Positions 1-9,319 of a stretch of DNA of 42,510 nucleotides are shown here, piece by piece; position 1 is the first letter of the stretch, and each line of letters opens with the position of its first letter. The notes beneath the pieces are model-generated. The model worked only from the letters and a program-made list of their open reading frames with translations, was not told the DNA's origin and did no database searches. Origin of the DNA: Streptacidiphilus melanogenes (lineage in GTDB: Bacteria; Actinomycetota; Actinomycetes; Streptomycetales; Streptomycetaceae); the NCBI RefSeq assembly GCF_000787835.1, contig NZ_BBPP01000055.1, positions 1 to 42,510 of the forward strand. The letters run 5' to 3'. Position numbers and translations under genes: made by a program.

Positions 1-2
1 CG

Positions 3-314
3 AAGATCGGCTCCCCCTACCACTTCGGCTACAAGGGGCCATCGGAGTTCGACTGCTCCGGCTTGATGATGTGGGCTTACGCCCAGGCCGGCTACCAGCT
101 CGGTCCCGACACCTACGCCCAGCTGAACGACGGCACTCCGGTGGCCTCCGTCTCCGACCTGCGCGTGGGCGACCTGGTCTTCTTCAACGGCGGCGAGCAC
201 GTGGGCATGTGGGCGGGCAACGGCATCATCCTGCACGCCCCGCACACGGGCGCCGTCGTCCGCTTCGAGTCCATCACCACGATCGGCACGATCTACGCGA
301 TGCGCCACATCTGA
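3..314 (+). CDS. NlpC/P60 family cell-wall hydrolase, C-terminal part (5' end outside window)
   Basis: The reading frame is open from the window edge to the TGA at 312-314. It carries the NlpC/P60 hallmarks: the catalytic cysteine in FDCSGL near the start and the catalytic histidine in EHVGMW, with the usual DLVFF strand just before it. Members of this family are secreted cysteine peptidases that cut peptide bonds in peptidoglycan stem peptides. About 103 residues are visible, which is the whole catalytic core from the Cys onward; any signal peptide or coiled coil lies upstream of the window. The gene runs toward decayed integrase DNA. The family call is firm; substrate and physiological role cannot be read from this part. 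Confidence 0.9.
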   Translation, partial: KIGSPYHFGYKGPSEFDCSGLMMWAYAQAGYQLGPDTYAQLNDGTPVASVSDLRVGDLVFFNGGEHVGMWAGNGIILHAPHTGAVVRFESITTIGTIYAMRHI

Positions 315-489
315 ACCGCTCTCAGCACGCCCTGCGCCCAGGCATTCGGTCAGATCCTCCCGGTTGCGGGGCCAAGAGCGTGTTGCGCCGGGTCGGAGGC
401 ACTTTGGCAGCGGGCGACGGAGGTGGACGCCGTCGCCCCACCACCGACGCGATCGACATCCTGGGCGCGCGTCCTTGGCCGGCTCCCTG

Positions 490-606
490 CTCGCCGCGGG
501 GGCCGGCTGGCCCATCGATGCCGCCACCGTCACCTGGCGCTTCCTCATTGAGACCGTCACCTTGACCGGTCAACGCCGGTACATCCTGGCCGTCATCGAG
601 CGATCA
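490..606 (+). pseudogene. Scrap of an integrase/transposase catalytic core
   Basis: A short stretch translates to FLIETVTLTGQRRYILAVIE, which resembles the first catalytic strand of rve-type integrases of streptomycete elements (usually DFxETVTLTGxRxYVLAVIEHATR). The normal Asp at the start of the motif is missing. No continuous frame with the remaining DDE residues follows, so this is a remnant. The homology is from memory of the family and covers only about 25 residues. The rest of 315-783 shows no feature I recognise. Confidence 0.4.
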
Positions 607-783
607 GACGCGAAGCGTCGCATTGCGCCCCGCAGGAGGTGCTGGGTGGAGGTTGCCGACGACCACACCCTGGTGACAGATGCTGACCATTCGTCCACCG
701 GTCCAGCATGCGGAGAACGCGCGGACAGCGTTCGCGCTTGCGTTCCCACATCGACGATCGCGGAGTTGATCTGCTCGGGTGCC

Positions 784-1773
784 ATGACGACGCCCAGGAG
801 CCAGGTGTGGGAGTTTGGGGAGCCTGGAGGTAGGCTCCCCTACGTGTTCCCTCGCCTGAGCGCTCTTCTTAACATTGACGACCCCAGCTCTCCGGACTCG
901 GACAGCGCGGCAGCGGAATGGCTTACTCAAGGACTGCAAGCCGTCGCTCCCAGTGCATGGCTCTGGATCGCCGACAACGGAATTTTTCCCCCCAGCGACG
1001 ATACCTGCGGTCCACCTGACGGCTATGCCACCGCAATCTTCGCCCGGATGTCCGGTCGCCCCGATGCTGTTGTGGAGATGCCGAGCACAGCCGATCCTGA
1101 CGAATGGATCAAAGGCAACATTTCCGAGCGACCCTTGAACATGGGCGTGTCCGTTTTTCGGCTCGACTCCCAAGGCATGGTCGCCCAAGACAAGAGCCAA
1201 TCACTGCGCCTGGACGCCGTGTGGGATGTCGCATTGGACGGCATTGCGCAGCCGTCACCGAACCTGCTTGTCTCGACCACTCTTGGCGACCCCTCATCGC
1301 CCACCCCGCAGGATTCTGCCGCCGAGGCGCTCCTCGGGCTCGTCAGGCGTACTGCAATGCTGGCCAGCACCTCTTTCGGGCATGTCTGCGACGACGCAGG
1401 ATACAGCGGTCTCACCTCCCTTGATGAGGTCCTCTGGCGAGGTGGCCATCGCAAATCATTGGCTGCGGCGAGGTCCGTTCTTCGCGGCTATTCGTGGGCT
1501 ACGGTATTGCCCCGAGAGTTGGTCGACAGGCTCGGGGGAGCTTCCGCGCTGAGCGATTCCGACGCCTTTGTTTCCGTGGACGAGCTTCGTGGCGGCTCTG
1601 TCGCTCTCCAGGCGACCGAGCGTTTTTCGTCATACGACGAAGCAGCAGTTCTGCGCGTATTTCGGGCGGTCGCCCCTGTGCTCCCCCCGGGGACTCCGCG
1701 TGAGACCATCGCGGGTCGTGCGGAGGGACGCAAGCGAAGCATCGTCTGGGAGGATGCGGCTCGCTTCGCATAA
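784..1773 (+). CDS. Uncharacterised 329-aa protein, candidate immunity protein (DUF3396-like)
   Basis: The frame is open further upstream, but protein-like sequence begins at ATG 784 (MTTPRSQVWEFGEPGG), so I place the start there. A ribosome site before it is weak. There is no signal peptide or membrane segment, so the product should be cytosolic. The C-terminal third (LRGYSWATVLPRELVDRLGG, then a short beta-rich stretch and VLRVFRAVAPVLPPGTPR) resembles the tail of DUF3396 'type VI immunity' proteins; this is a weak recognition. The gene converges with the Rhs toxin gene, and the two ends are only 64 bp apart with one shared hairpin terminator. Its position next to the toxin tip fits an immunity role, although immunity genes normally follow their toxin on the same strand. 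Confidence 0.6.
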   Translation: MTTPRSQVWEFGEPGGRLPYVFPRLSALLNIDDPSSPDSDSAAAEWLTQGLQAVAPSAWLWIADNGIFPPSDDTCGPPDGYATAIFARMSGRPDAVVEMPSTADPDEWIKGNISERPLNMGVSVFRLDSQGMVAQDKSQSLRLDAVWDVALDGIAQPSPNLLVSTTLGDPSSPTPQDSAAEALLGLVRRTAMLASTSFGHVCDDAGYSGLTSLDEVLWRGGHRKSLAAARSVLRGYSWATVLPRELVDRLGGASALSDSDAFVSVDELRGGSVALQATERFSSYDEAAVLRVFRAVAPVLPPGTPRETIAGRAEGRKRSIVWEDAARFA

Positions 1774-1787
1774 TCTCGGCAGCGCCA

Positions 1788-1825
1788 AAGGAGGGCCCCG
1801 GTGCGCGTGCACCGGGGCCCTCCTT
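1788..1825. terminator. Bidirectional hairpin terminator between converging genes
   Basis: A perfect 17-bp inverted repeat (arms 1788-1804 and 1809-1825) surrounds a 4-base GCGT loop. It lies between the stop codon of the plus-strand gene (1773) and the end of the minus-strand Rhs gene (1838). The arms begin with AA and end with TT, and the stem is very GC-rich. It is well placed to end transcription from both sides. Confidence 0.85.
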
Positions 1826-1837
1826 CAGTTGGCTATC

Positions 1838-4800
1838 TCAGAACCAGGCCCCGACGGGGACTCCGCCGCCCCCGCCGAACCAGGGAAAGAGGGGAATTGA
1901 CGGCATCTGAGGTGCGTTGGGCACTACCGGGTTCTCGCCCTGAGGGAGCACCGGGTAGAGCCCCGAACCACCGCAGCCGCCATCGGCAAGTGCCGCTATC
2001 AACCCGCATCCTGCCCCCTGCTGTGCCGGCGCCGGTGCTGGCGCGGGAGCTTTCTGTGGCTCTGTCTGCGCCTTCTTCTGGGCCTTGGGGTACGCGTAGA
2101 AGCGCAGCCCCTCGTCACCTGCATCGGGGCTTCCTGACCAGATGTTCATGACCTGGCCCGCCGTCTTCTTCTGGACCGATGGTGCTGCACTGCTTGGCAG
2201 TCCGAAGCCTGGCAGCACCCGGTAGCTTCCCTCACTGGAATCTTCGTCGAGCTTTTCCTGCAGCCTCTCGATGTAGCGGGCCAGTTGGATCGGTCCGAGT
2301 ACGCCGTTCGAGACCCAGTTGCCGTTGATCTTCGCACTGCCACCGCGGCTCTTCACCTCCCAGACGTACACCTCGTGGTCGTCCGTCCACAGGATGATGT
2401 CGGCGTAGCCAGTGCCCCCGCTACCATCCCGGGCTCCGCCAGGGATCTCGTTGTCCTTGTTGCTGATGGTGATCTTTCCGGTGATATGGAGGCGCACCAT
2501 CTCCTGCTTGATCACGCGAACAGTGTCAGCGACGACGATGTCGTGGTCGTTGCTGATGTTCTCCGTCTCAGCTGCTGCTGCGGCGGCCAAGGCATCCTGC
2601 TCGGCCGCGATTTCGGCGTCGATTTTCTCTACGGCGGCTACGCTTCCGCAGACCTCGTCGTCACAGACCATGTTGCCGCTGGGGTCGCTTTGAGTGGCCG
2701 GGTTGTTGCCGGCGTAGTCGTAGCCTCCGAGTTGCTGAGGGTCGGTTATCTCAAAGACGGGGTCCGCGGAGATGAAGCGCCCAGTCTGGACGTCGTACTG
2801 ACGAGAGCCCAGTGTTTCCAGTCCCGTGACTGAGTCTGGGGCGCCGCCGACATAGCCCCGGTCGCCCGGCCAGGAGGGCGCGGTGCCGCGGGTGCCGCCG
2901 AAAGGAAGGTACTGACGGCGGGTTACGTTCTGGGTCTGGTAGTCGATGGCGAGGGTGTCGGTGCCCTGCCGGTTCGGGATGAGGTATTGGATGTCGCCGG
3001 TGTTGGATCGCTCGGCGATGGTGGCGCCGGCGATGGTGTAGTAGCGAGTGCCGGTCAGGGACTGGGAGGACAGGTTCTCAACGATCTGCATGTCGCCGAG
3101 GAACAAGGTCGCCTGGGTGGGTCCTGTACGCAGGGCCTGGTTCCCGTCGGAGTCGTACAGGTAGCTGGTGGTGCCAGCGCTGTTGGTGTCCGTAGCGAGC
3201 TTGCCCTGGTCGGTCCACGTCAGTGTCTGGTTGCCGAGGGCTCCGCCGCTGATGGCCTTGGTGTTGCCGGAGCCGTCGTAGGCATATGTGGCGGTGTTGG
3301 CCGCAGCGTTGGGGCCGGTGGCTGTGGTGCTGGTGAGTGTGTGCGGTTGGTCCGTGGCGGATCCGGCGGCCGGGTAGTTGTAGGTGGTGGTGGTGTCGTT
3401 GGCCGTGTTGCCGGTGGTGTCGTGGTCGGTCTGGGTCAGGCGGTCGCCGGCCGCGTCGTAGGTCCAGGTCTGCCAGTAAGGGTTGGTGCCTCCGACGCTG
3501 CTGCTGCTTCCGGGCTGCGGGGTGGCGGCGCAGTGGTCGGTGGCAGTCCACGCGCCGGTCAGGTGGGTGGCGTAATCGTAGGTGTAGCACTGGGTGTCGA
3601 CCGTGGTGCCGCCACTCTGAGAGTCGGTGGTCGAGGTCAGCAGTCCGGCGCCCTTGGAGACGGTTGAGTTCCCGAAGGTGTAGCTGGTGTCGTCGACCAC
3701 GGTGCTGCTGGTGGAGTCGGTGGTCTTGGCGTCGGTGACGGCGTCGGTCTGGGGATCGTAGGACAGGGTCAGGTCGACCCAGCTGGTGGATGGGCCGAGG
3801 GTGTACTGCAGCGGGTGCCCGTACTCGTCATAGCCGACGGCCTGGGCGTAGTTCCAAGCGCTGGTGCCGCTGCTGGCGAGGCTGGTGGGCTCGCTGTAGT
3901 TGTCGTAGCCGGTCGTGACGGTTTCGGCGGGCAGGCCGCCAGCGGCCGGGTCCTGCTGGCTGGTCTGGTTGCCCGCTGTGTTGAATCCGTAGCTGGTGAC
4001 GTAGCCGCCGGACGGCGCGAGCGGCGCCTCGCTGGCAGGCAGGTTGGCCAGAGTCGTCTTGGATGCGGCGACCTTGGCAAAGCTGTTGTACGACAACACC
4101 GTGGAGGTGACTGAGGCGCTCGCCGTGCCGAGCTGGTAGGAGGTGGCTGCGGTCGGGTAGCCCTTCTTCAGGGTGTCGTAGGTCCAGGCGCCGATCTGGT
4201 TGGTGGCCGCCTGGGTGACGTTGCCGGTGGTGTCGTACGCGGCCGTCTTGCGCCCGTCCAGGTCGTAGGTGTAGCTGGTCTGCTTGCCGCGCGCGTCCGT
4301 GACCGACAGAAGTTGCCCTGCGTTGTCGTAGGTGCTGCTGGTGATCCCTGTGTCGGGGTCACTGACGGAGGTTCGCAGGCCGAGCAGGTTGTAGGACCAA
4401 CTCCAGCTGTTTCCTGCTGCGTCCCTTTCCGAGGCCAGCTTGCCGTCGGGGGTGTACGCGTACTGCGTGTTGCCGTAGTCGCTGGATGGGTCGTTGACTG
4501 GGTCGGCAGGGACCCCGTTGTGGTACTGGTACAGGTTCGTGGTGCGTCCGCGGGCGTCGGTGATGACCGTCTGGGCCGTGGCGCCGGACGGGGGCACGGT
4601 GGTGATGAAGTTGCCGCCGTAGGTGTAGCCGGTCTGCCAGGTCTGGGTGCCGAGCGCGTAGGCGATGGTGGCGCTCTTCCGTCCGGCCCCGTCGTAGCTG
4701 TAGCCGGTCTCGGAGGGGACCTGACCGTCCTGGGCCTGGACGAGCGTTCCGCTCGGGGCCCCGGTGGTGTAGTAGGGATCGGCGGTCTTGGAGACCAACC

Positions 4801-7800
4801 CGAGCGTGTTGTAGACGGTGTCGGTCACGTCGCGCCCGCCGTCCAGCGTCGCGGTCTGCGTCTCACGCACCCGCAGCAGCGCATCGTAAAGGGTCTCGCT
4901 GGTACGGTAGTTGGTTCCATCGTTGTCGAGTGTCTGCGCTGTCACCAGCGACGGCGCGGAGTTGGACACCGAGTAGCTGTACTTCGTCACCGCACTCGTG
5001 ATGCCGGGCTTGAAAACTGCGGTCGTGCGGCCGAGGGCATCGAACTGCGCCGAGACCTGGTATCCCCCCGAATCGGTGACGGACTTTTGAAGCGCCCGGA
5101 GAGAGTCGTAGCTCGTGGTGCTCGTGTGTCCGAGCGGGTCGGTCATGGTCACCGAGGTTGGCTGGGCGCCGGTCGCCGGGGTGTAGGCGGTGCTCGTCTG
5201 GCGGCCGTCTGCGTCCTTGACGGATGTCGGGCGCCCGTACTGATCCGAACTCACAACCGTGGACATCGTCGTGTAGGTCGGCGTACTGCCCGTGTAGGAC
5301 GTCGCCGTCTGCACCATGGTGGGGTCGCCTGCGGTGGGTGCGCTACCAAAGGTGGCGGACCCGTCGTAGAAGGCACGCGTGTCGGAGACAGCGTTCGCGG
5401 GAAGCGTGGGAGTCGTCGAGCAGGTCACCGATACGGTCTGGACTTCGTCGGTCTTGTCCAGGATCCACGCGGTGGTGTTGTCGGCGTAGGTCGCGGTGGT
5501 GCACAGATCGTCCGCCGACGTGGAGACGTCGCCGAGGTCATTGACCTTGGTCGCTCGGCCGTAGGAGTCGTAGGTGTAGTCGGTTTCCGTTTCCCGGGTC
5601 GCTCCGGAGGCCAGCGGGGTGAAGTCGCGGGTCTTGGCGCTGCCGGTGTGGAATGCCTGCTGGGACGGAAGCCCGGAGAGAGCGCGCGTCGCGGTCGCGG
5701 AGGAGGTCCACGGGTCGGTGATGGTGTCGGTGACCTGCTTGCCCGAGCCAGCACCGTTGTAGACGATCGTCTCGTAGGTCATGCCAGCGAACTGGTTCGA
5801 GTCCGCGATCGCGGTGTCATTGCGCGAATCGGTGATCGATACGGAGCGGGTTCCGTTGCTGGGCAGGGTGTCGCCGTCCATGCCCCGGAAGTAGGTGTAG
5901 TCGGTCTCGGTCACCGGGTCCGGGCTGGTGCCGGTGGTGACCTTCATGCCCTGGTAGCCGCGCCACTCACCCCATGTGCGCTGGTTGGAGGGCGTCAGCG
6001 GGTTGTCGTCGTAGTGCCAGGCGGGGCTTCCGACAGGTGTGTAAGTGGTGGCGATGGTGTCGTTGACGCCCCCACCAGTCGGATCCTGCTGGGTGACGCC
6101 GGTGACGATGTACTTGTTGAACCAGTCCTCGATCGGGCTGGTCTGGCCGTTCGGAGTCCAGTACGCCGGATAGCACAGCTGCGTGTTCTGACTCGGGTCA
6201 CTCGGCACTGACGTACCGCAGGCTGGCGCTGAGTAGCCGACGTTGATGACGCCGCCGGACTCAGTGATGATCTTGTTGAGGCGGTAGCGCGTGATCGGGG
6301 GGTAGCCGTCCGAGAGGTTCACCCGATTCGACAGCGGTGTCCCGGAGAACGAGATGGAAGGCATCGTGATGGATGAGCTGGAGCCGCCAGCCGTGGTGTC
6401 CTGACCGGTGCGGGTCAGCGTCGACAGCCACAGCGACGGATTGGTCGCGTCCCCGGTCGCCGGGAAGGAGTAGGTGAAAGCCCACGAGTCGACGTTGGTC
6501 TCGGTCGAACCGACCAGCGCCTGCGTCTGAATGCCCGTGAGCTCGTTCTCGGACCAGAACGAAGGCGCTTGCGCGCTACACGACGCCTTGCTCGCGCAAT
6601 TCAGGTCGTAGGGGACGTCGGGCCAGTTCGACGCCGTCGAGGAAGTCAGTGTGGAGGTGGCGCACCCGGTCGACGAGGTGTTGCAGCGGCCGTTGTAGGA
6701 GAACGTCACCTGCGCGGCCGGGCTCGTGGAGTACACGGAACCGTCGCGCTGCCCGTACTGGATCTGGTGAAGGTAGGCGTCACGCGTGTACGCCGAGGTG
6801 GTCGGTGCAGTGGTCCCGAGGTCCTGGGCGTAGTAGTTCGTGTCGTTGTTGTAGAAGTACGAGACGACGTCGCCGTGTGTGTCTTTGACGTAGTCAAGCA
6901 TCCACCGGTACGCCTGCTCGCAGTACGAACTGGAGAACGTCGAGTTGTAGCACGGCTGCCCGGAGGCGGTGGCGTACACCGGCTCGGTCAGAACGGAGTT
7001 TGTCGCCGTGTCACCGGAGGCCCAGCCGGGCAGCTGATTGAGCCCGAATGTGTACTGGGTGCCGTCCGGGGTCGTCACCCGCCAGTATTCGCCGTTCTGA
7101 GCGCCATTGCTCGCCCCGGTCAGATACTCGACCCTCTCGTTCGCGTCGTTTTGCGGATGCCACGCACCGGTGCTGTCGTCCTTGATCAGCGTGGTCGAGG
7201 AGCCATTGAGGGACAGGGTGATCTGGTTGTTCGACGACCAGCACTGGTCCCAGGTCTGCGTGGGGCCCGAGGGGTTCTGGTGGCAAGACTGATACGAGCG
7301 CTCGATGAAGCTCTCGCCCAGGGAGAAGCCGTCGCCAGCCACCGAGGCCTGGTTGTTCGTCGTGGAGGTCAGCCCGTCCAGCGCCTGAGAGTTGTATGCG
7401 AGAGACAGTTTCGGCGACAGGCCGCCTGGCACGGGCGGAGTCGAGAACGGGTAGGACCAGGTGAACGCGTCCGCGCTGCCGCCTGCCTGCCAGGTGCTGG
7501 AGGGCTTGAGGGAGGTCTGGGTGAAGTCACCGCCTCCGCCGCCGGCCGAGGAGTCGGCGGCAAGGACCGTCGCGCCGGCTGACATCACGGCGCTCGCCTG
7601 GACCGCTGGACCGGTCTTGGAGGAGGACCTGGCCGCCGAAGTGCTCGACGAGGACAGCTGGGCCGAGATCTTCTCGGACTTGGTCGAGTTGCGCGTCGTG
7701 AGCGGTGTCTGGGAGCGGCACGTGGCAATCTGAGGTGTGGTCAGCGCGCACGCGGGCAGCTGCACAAGGTGCAGCCGCGAGGCCCAGTCGCCGCCGAACG

Positions 7801-8338
7801 CGTTCGCGAACGCCCCGTAGTCCAAGGTGACATTGAGCCGCCCCGCCTGGAGCGGAGCCCTGACGGCCACCAGGACTCCGTGCACCCCTGCGGCCGCAGC
7901 GGCCTGACGCGACAGGACCGACACGGACACGGGTGTCGAAGTGCCTGCGGCTCCCGTTCCGGACACCCACACCGGCAGGGAGCCGACGCGCTGGGGCGCC
8001 TGGGGTATCGTGCCGGCGGTGCTGCGGGCCGTCGCAGCCGACGAGTGCGCAGGTGTCGCAACGGTAACTTCGGCCGAGCCCGACGGCCAGACCGTGGTGG
8101 GCGCGTGCCAGGTCGCCAGCGGCGTGGTGTGCCGGTAGTGCGACAGGACCGGTGCGACAGGAACCGGCCTCGTGTGTGGCGCCTGCGGTATCGCACGCGC
8201 GTGCGCGAAGGCGGGTGCGGAGCCGAGTGCTGCGGTGAACAGTACCGCGGTCACGGAAGATGCGACTGCACTCCTGAGCGTCGTCCATCCTCGGTGCCTG
8301 TGTCTAACGGAAGTTCGCCGGTGCATGCCGGGTTTCAC
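1838..8338 (-). CDS. Secreted Rhs/YD-repeat polymorphic toxin with C-terminal PD-(D/E)XK nuclease-like domain
   Basis: A 2166-residue protein. The GTG start at 8338 has a GAGGGG ribosome site 8-9 bases upstream; ATG 8326 is an alternative. Residues 1-47 form a long signal peptide (Arg/His-rich start, hydrophobic core, APAFAHA). A beta-rich N-terminal section is followed by many YD repeats (for example YTYDLDGRKTAAYD). The Rhs core near residues 1845-1887 includes GRFISADP and ends NNPATQSDPSG, the usual junction to the toxin tip. The tip contains GYADIILW and VWEVKS, matching the D-(x)13-ExK core of restriction-nuclease-fold toxins (D1980, E1994, K1996 by my count). It ends in an unusual Pro/Ala-rich then Gly-rich hydrophobic tail of about 75 residues. 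Rhs shells encapsulate and deliver toxic tips to neighbouring cells. The Rhs call is certain; the nuclease call rests on the motif. Confidence 0.93.
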   Translation of the reverse strand: MKPGMHRRTSVRHRHRGWTTLRSAVASSVTAVLFTAALGSAPAFAHARAIPQAPHTRPVPVAPVLSHYRHTTPLATWHAPTTVWPSGSAEVTVATPAHSSAATARSTAGTIPQAPQRVGSLPVWVSGTGAAGTSTPVSVSVLSRQAAAAAGVHGVLVAVRAPLQAGRLNVTLDYGAFANAFGGDWASRLHLVQLPACALTTPQIATCRSQTPLTTRNSTKSEKISAQLSSSSTSAARSSSKTGPAVQASAVMSAGATVLAADSSAGGGGGDFTQTSLKPSSTWQAGGSADAFTWSYPFSTPPVPGGLSPKLSLAYNSQALDGLTSTTNNQASVAGDGFSLGESFIERSYQSCHQNPSGPTQTWDQCWSSNNQITLSLNGSSTTLIKDDSTGAWHPQNDANERVEYLTGASNGAQNGEYWRVTTPDGTQYTFGLNQLPGWASGDTATNSVLTEPVYATASGQPCYNSTFSSSYCEQAYRWMLDYVKDTHGDVVSYFYNNDTNYYAQDLGTTAPTTSAYTRDAYLHQIQYGQRDGSVYSTSPAAQVTFSYNGRCNTSSTGCATSTLTSSTASNWPDVPYDLNCASKASCSAQAPSFWSENELTGIQTQALVGSTETNVDSWAFTYSFPATGDATNPSLWLSTLTRTGQDTTAGGSSSSITMPSISFSGTPLSNRVNLSDGYPPITRYRLNKIITESGGVINVGYSAPACGTSVPSDPSQNTQLCYPAYWTPNGQTSPIEDWFNKYIVTGVTQQDPTGGGVNDTIATTYTPVGSPAWHYDDNPLTPSNQRTWGEWRGYQGMKVTTGTSPDPVTETDYTYFRGMDGDTLPSNGTRSVSITDSRNDTAIADSNQFAGMTYETIVYNGAGSGKQVTDTITDPWTSSATATRALSGLPSQQAFHTGSAKTRDFTPLASGATRETETDYTYDSYGRATKVNDLGDVSTSADDLCTTATYADNTTAWILDKTDEVQTVSVTCSTTPTLPANAVSDTRAFYDGSATFGSAPTAGDPTMVQTATSYTGSTPTYTTMSTVVSSDQYGRPTSVKDADGRQTSTAYTPATGAQPTSVTMTDPLGHTSTTSYDSLRALQKSVTDSGGYQVSAQFDALGRTTAVFKPGITSAVTKYSYSVSNSAPSLVTAQTLDNDGTNYRTSETLYDALLRVRETQTATLDGGRDVTDTVYNTLGLVSKTADPYYTTGAPSGTLVQAQDGQVPSETGYSYDGAGRKSATIAYALGTQTWQTGYTYGGNFITTVPPSGATAQTVITDARGRTTNLYQYHNGVPADPVNDPSSDYGNTQYAYTPDGKLASERDAAGNSWSWSYNLLGLRTSVSDPDTGITSSTYDNAGQLLSVTDARGKQTSYTYDLDGRKTAAYDTTGNVTQAATNQIGAWTYDTLKKGYPTAATSYQLGTASASVTSTVLSYNSFAKVAASKTTLANLPASEAPLAPSGGYVTSYGFNTAGNQTSQQDPAAGGLPAETVTTGYDNYSEPTSLASSGTSAWNYAQAVGYDEYGHPLQYTLGPSTSWVDLTLSYDPQTDAVTDAKTTDSTSSTVVDDTSYTFGNSTVSKGAGLLTSTTDSQSGGTTVDTQCYTYDYATHLTGAWTATDHCAATPQPGSSSSVGGTNPYWQTWTYDAAGDRLTQTDHDTTGNTANDTTTTYNYPAAGSATDQPHTLTSTTATGPNAAANTATYAYDGSGNTKAISGGALGNQTLTWTDQGKLATDTNSAGTTSYLYDSDGNQALRTGPTQATLFLGDMQIVENLSSQSLTGTRYYTIAGATIAERSNTGDIQYLIPNRQGTDTLAIDYQTQNVTRRQYLPFGGTRGTAPSWPGDRGYVGGAPDSVTGLETLGSRQYDVQTGRFISADPVFEITDPQQLGGYDYAGNNPATQSDPSGNMVCDDEVCGSVAAVEKIDAEIAAEQDALAAAAAAETENISNDHDIVVADTVRVIKQEMVRLHITGKITISNKDNEIPGGARDGSGGTGYADIILWTDDHEVYVWEVKSRGGSAKINGNWVSNGVLGPIQLARYIERLQEKLDEDSSEGSYRVLPGFGLPSSAAPSVQKKTAGQVMNIWSGSPDAGDEGLRFYAYPKAQKKAQTEPQKAPAPAPAPAQQGAGCGLIAALADGGCGGSGLYPVLPQGENPVVPNAPQMPSIPLFPWFGGGGGVPVGAWF

Positions 8339-8353
8339 AGCGTCCGCCCCTCG

Positions 8354-8368
8354 TCAAACCTGGTTTGA
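8354..8368. promoter_or_regulatory. Short palindrome upstream of the Rhs start codon
   Basis: TCAAACC and GGTTTGA flank a single base, a perfect 7-bp inverted repeat 16-30 bases upstream of the GTG start of the Rhs gene. It lies in the leader, just 5' of the ribosome site, so it could be an operator or an mRNA hairpin that masks translation. No regulator is identified. The rest of 8369-8735 shows no gene and no promoter I would defend. Confidence 0.35.
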
Positions 8369-8735
8369 TCAAGCAATTCGAGCGGACGCTAACAGCGGTC
8401 CAAGGAGCTCCGGAAGCGAGCGTTGCTGTGGCTCTTACCCCAGCCTCACGAAGGACTGATCGGTGCAAGCAGTGACCGGACAACACAAATGACGCTGGAG
8501 CGTTGGCGCTGCCAGAGCGCTTCAGAGCAGACCGGACGACTGGAAGGTGCCCCAAACGTCGTCGCAATTGGCCGACCAGGATGCGGATGCGTCTTACCGA
8601 ACTATTGATTCGGACACATCGGCACATGTTTTGACCTGCAGTCACAATCCTTTGGATCATGGCGCCTCAGCTACCGGCGCGCCCCTCGACGTCTGCCGTG
8701 CCCCGAGGGCAGCATGATCGTTGGGCTTGCTGTGA

Positions 8736-9240
8736 CCGGTGGGCGCAATCCGCCGCAGCTGACGCATGAACAGCGGGCGCTGATCGAGCCGTTGCTGCCG
8801 CCGGCACGAGTGGGACCGAGGGTGGTCTGTGCGAGAAGCACCCGCGGCGTCGGATCCTGGACGCGATTTTCTACCTGGTTCGGACCGGCTGCTCCTGGCA
8901 GCAGTGGACGAAGGACCTCGCGCCGTGGCCCACCGGTGTACTGGTGCTTCTCGTGGTGGCATGACGACGGCACGGTCGGGCGGCTCCACGACGCGCTCCG
9001 GGATCAGGGCCGTGCGGCCGCGGCCGCAACATCGAGCCTGCCGCTAGGCTCATCGACGCGCAGTCAGTCCGCACCGCCGACACGGTCCCGGTCGTTACCA
9101 GAGGCTTCGACACAGGTAAGAAGGTCAAGGGCCGCAAGCGGTTCATCGTCACCGACACCCTCGGCCTGCTGTAGGCCGTCCACGTCGGCGCGGCGAACGT
9201 GCAGGACCGCGACGGTGCCAGGCATTGCCCTGCTGTGGAC
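8736..9240 (+). pseudogene. IS5-family transposase remnant
   Basis: Successive frames translate to consecutive pieces of an IS5-family transposase: LTHEQRALIEPLLPPARVG, then RRILDAIFYLVRTGCSWQQW, then WHDDGTVGRLHDALRDQG, then SVRTADTVPVVTRGFDTGKK and RFIVTDTLGLL followed by a TAG where the family has a Leu codon, then DRDGA. Several frameshifts, this stop and the missing C-terminal third show it is dead. It directly precedes the papain-like toxin fragment, so its arrival may have removed the 5' part of that toxin gene. Confidence 0.75.
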
Positions 9241-9319
9241 CCGACCATCCCGGCGTCCAGCCAGGACTGCACCACGTGGTCGTCGTCCAGCTGGTTGAGG
9301 TTGGCGAGGACGCAGGTCA

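Noticed and set aside
4313-6211. A 632-codon plus-strand frame inside the Rhs gene
   Set aside because: Antisense shadow of YD repeats; its sequence is Gly/Val/Arg-rich with no family pattern.
9266-9319. Minus-strand frame reading ANLNQLDDDHVVQSWLDAG as part of a separate gene
   Set aside because: It is protein-like but only about 20 residues between the IS5 remnant and the toxin fragment, with no start or family match.
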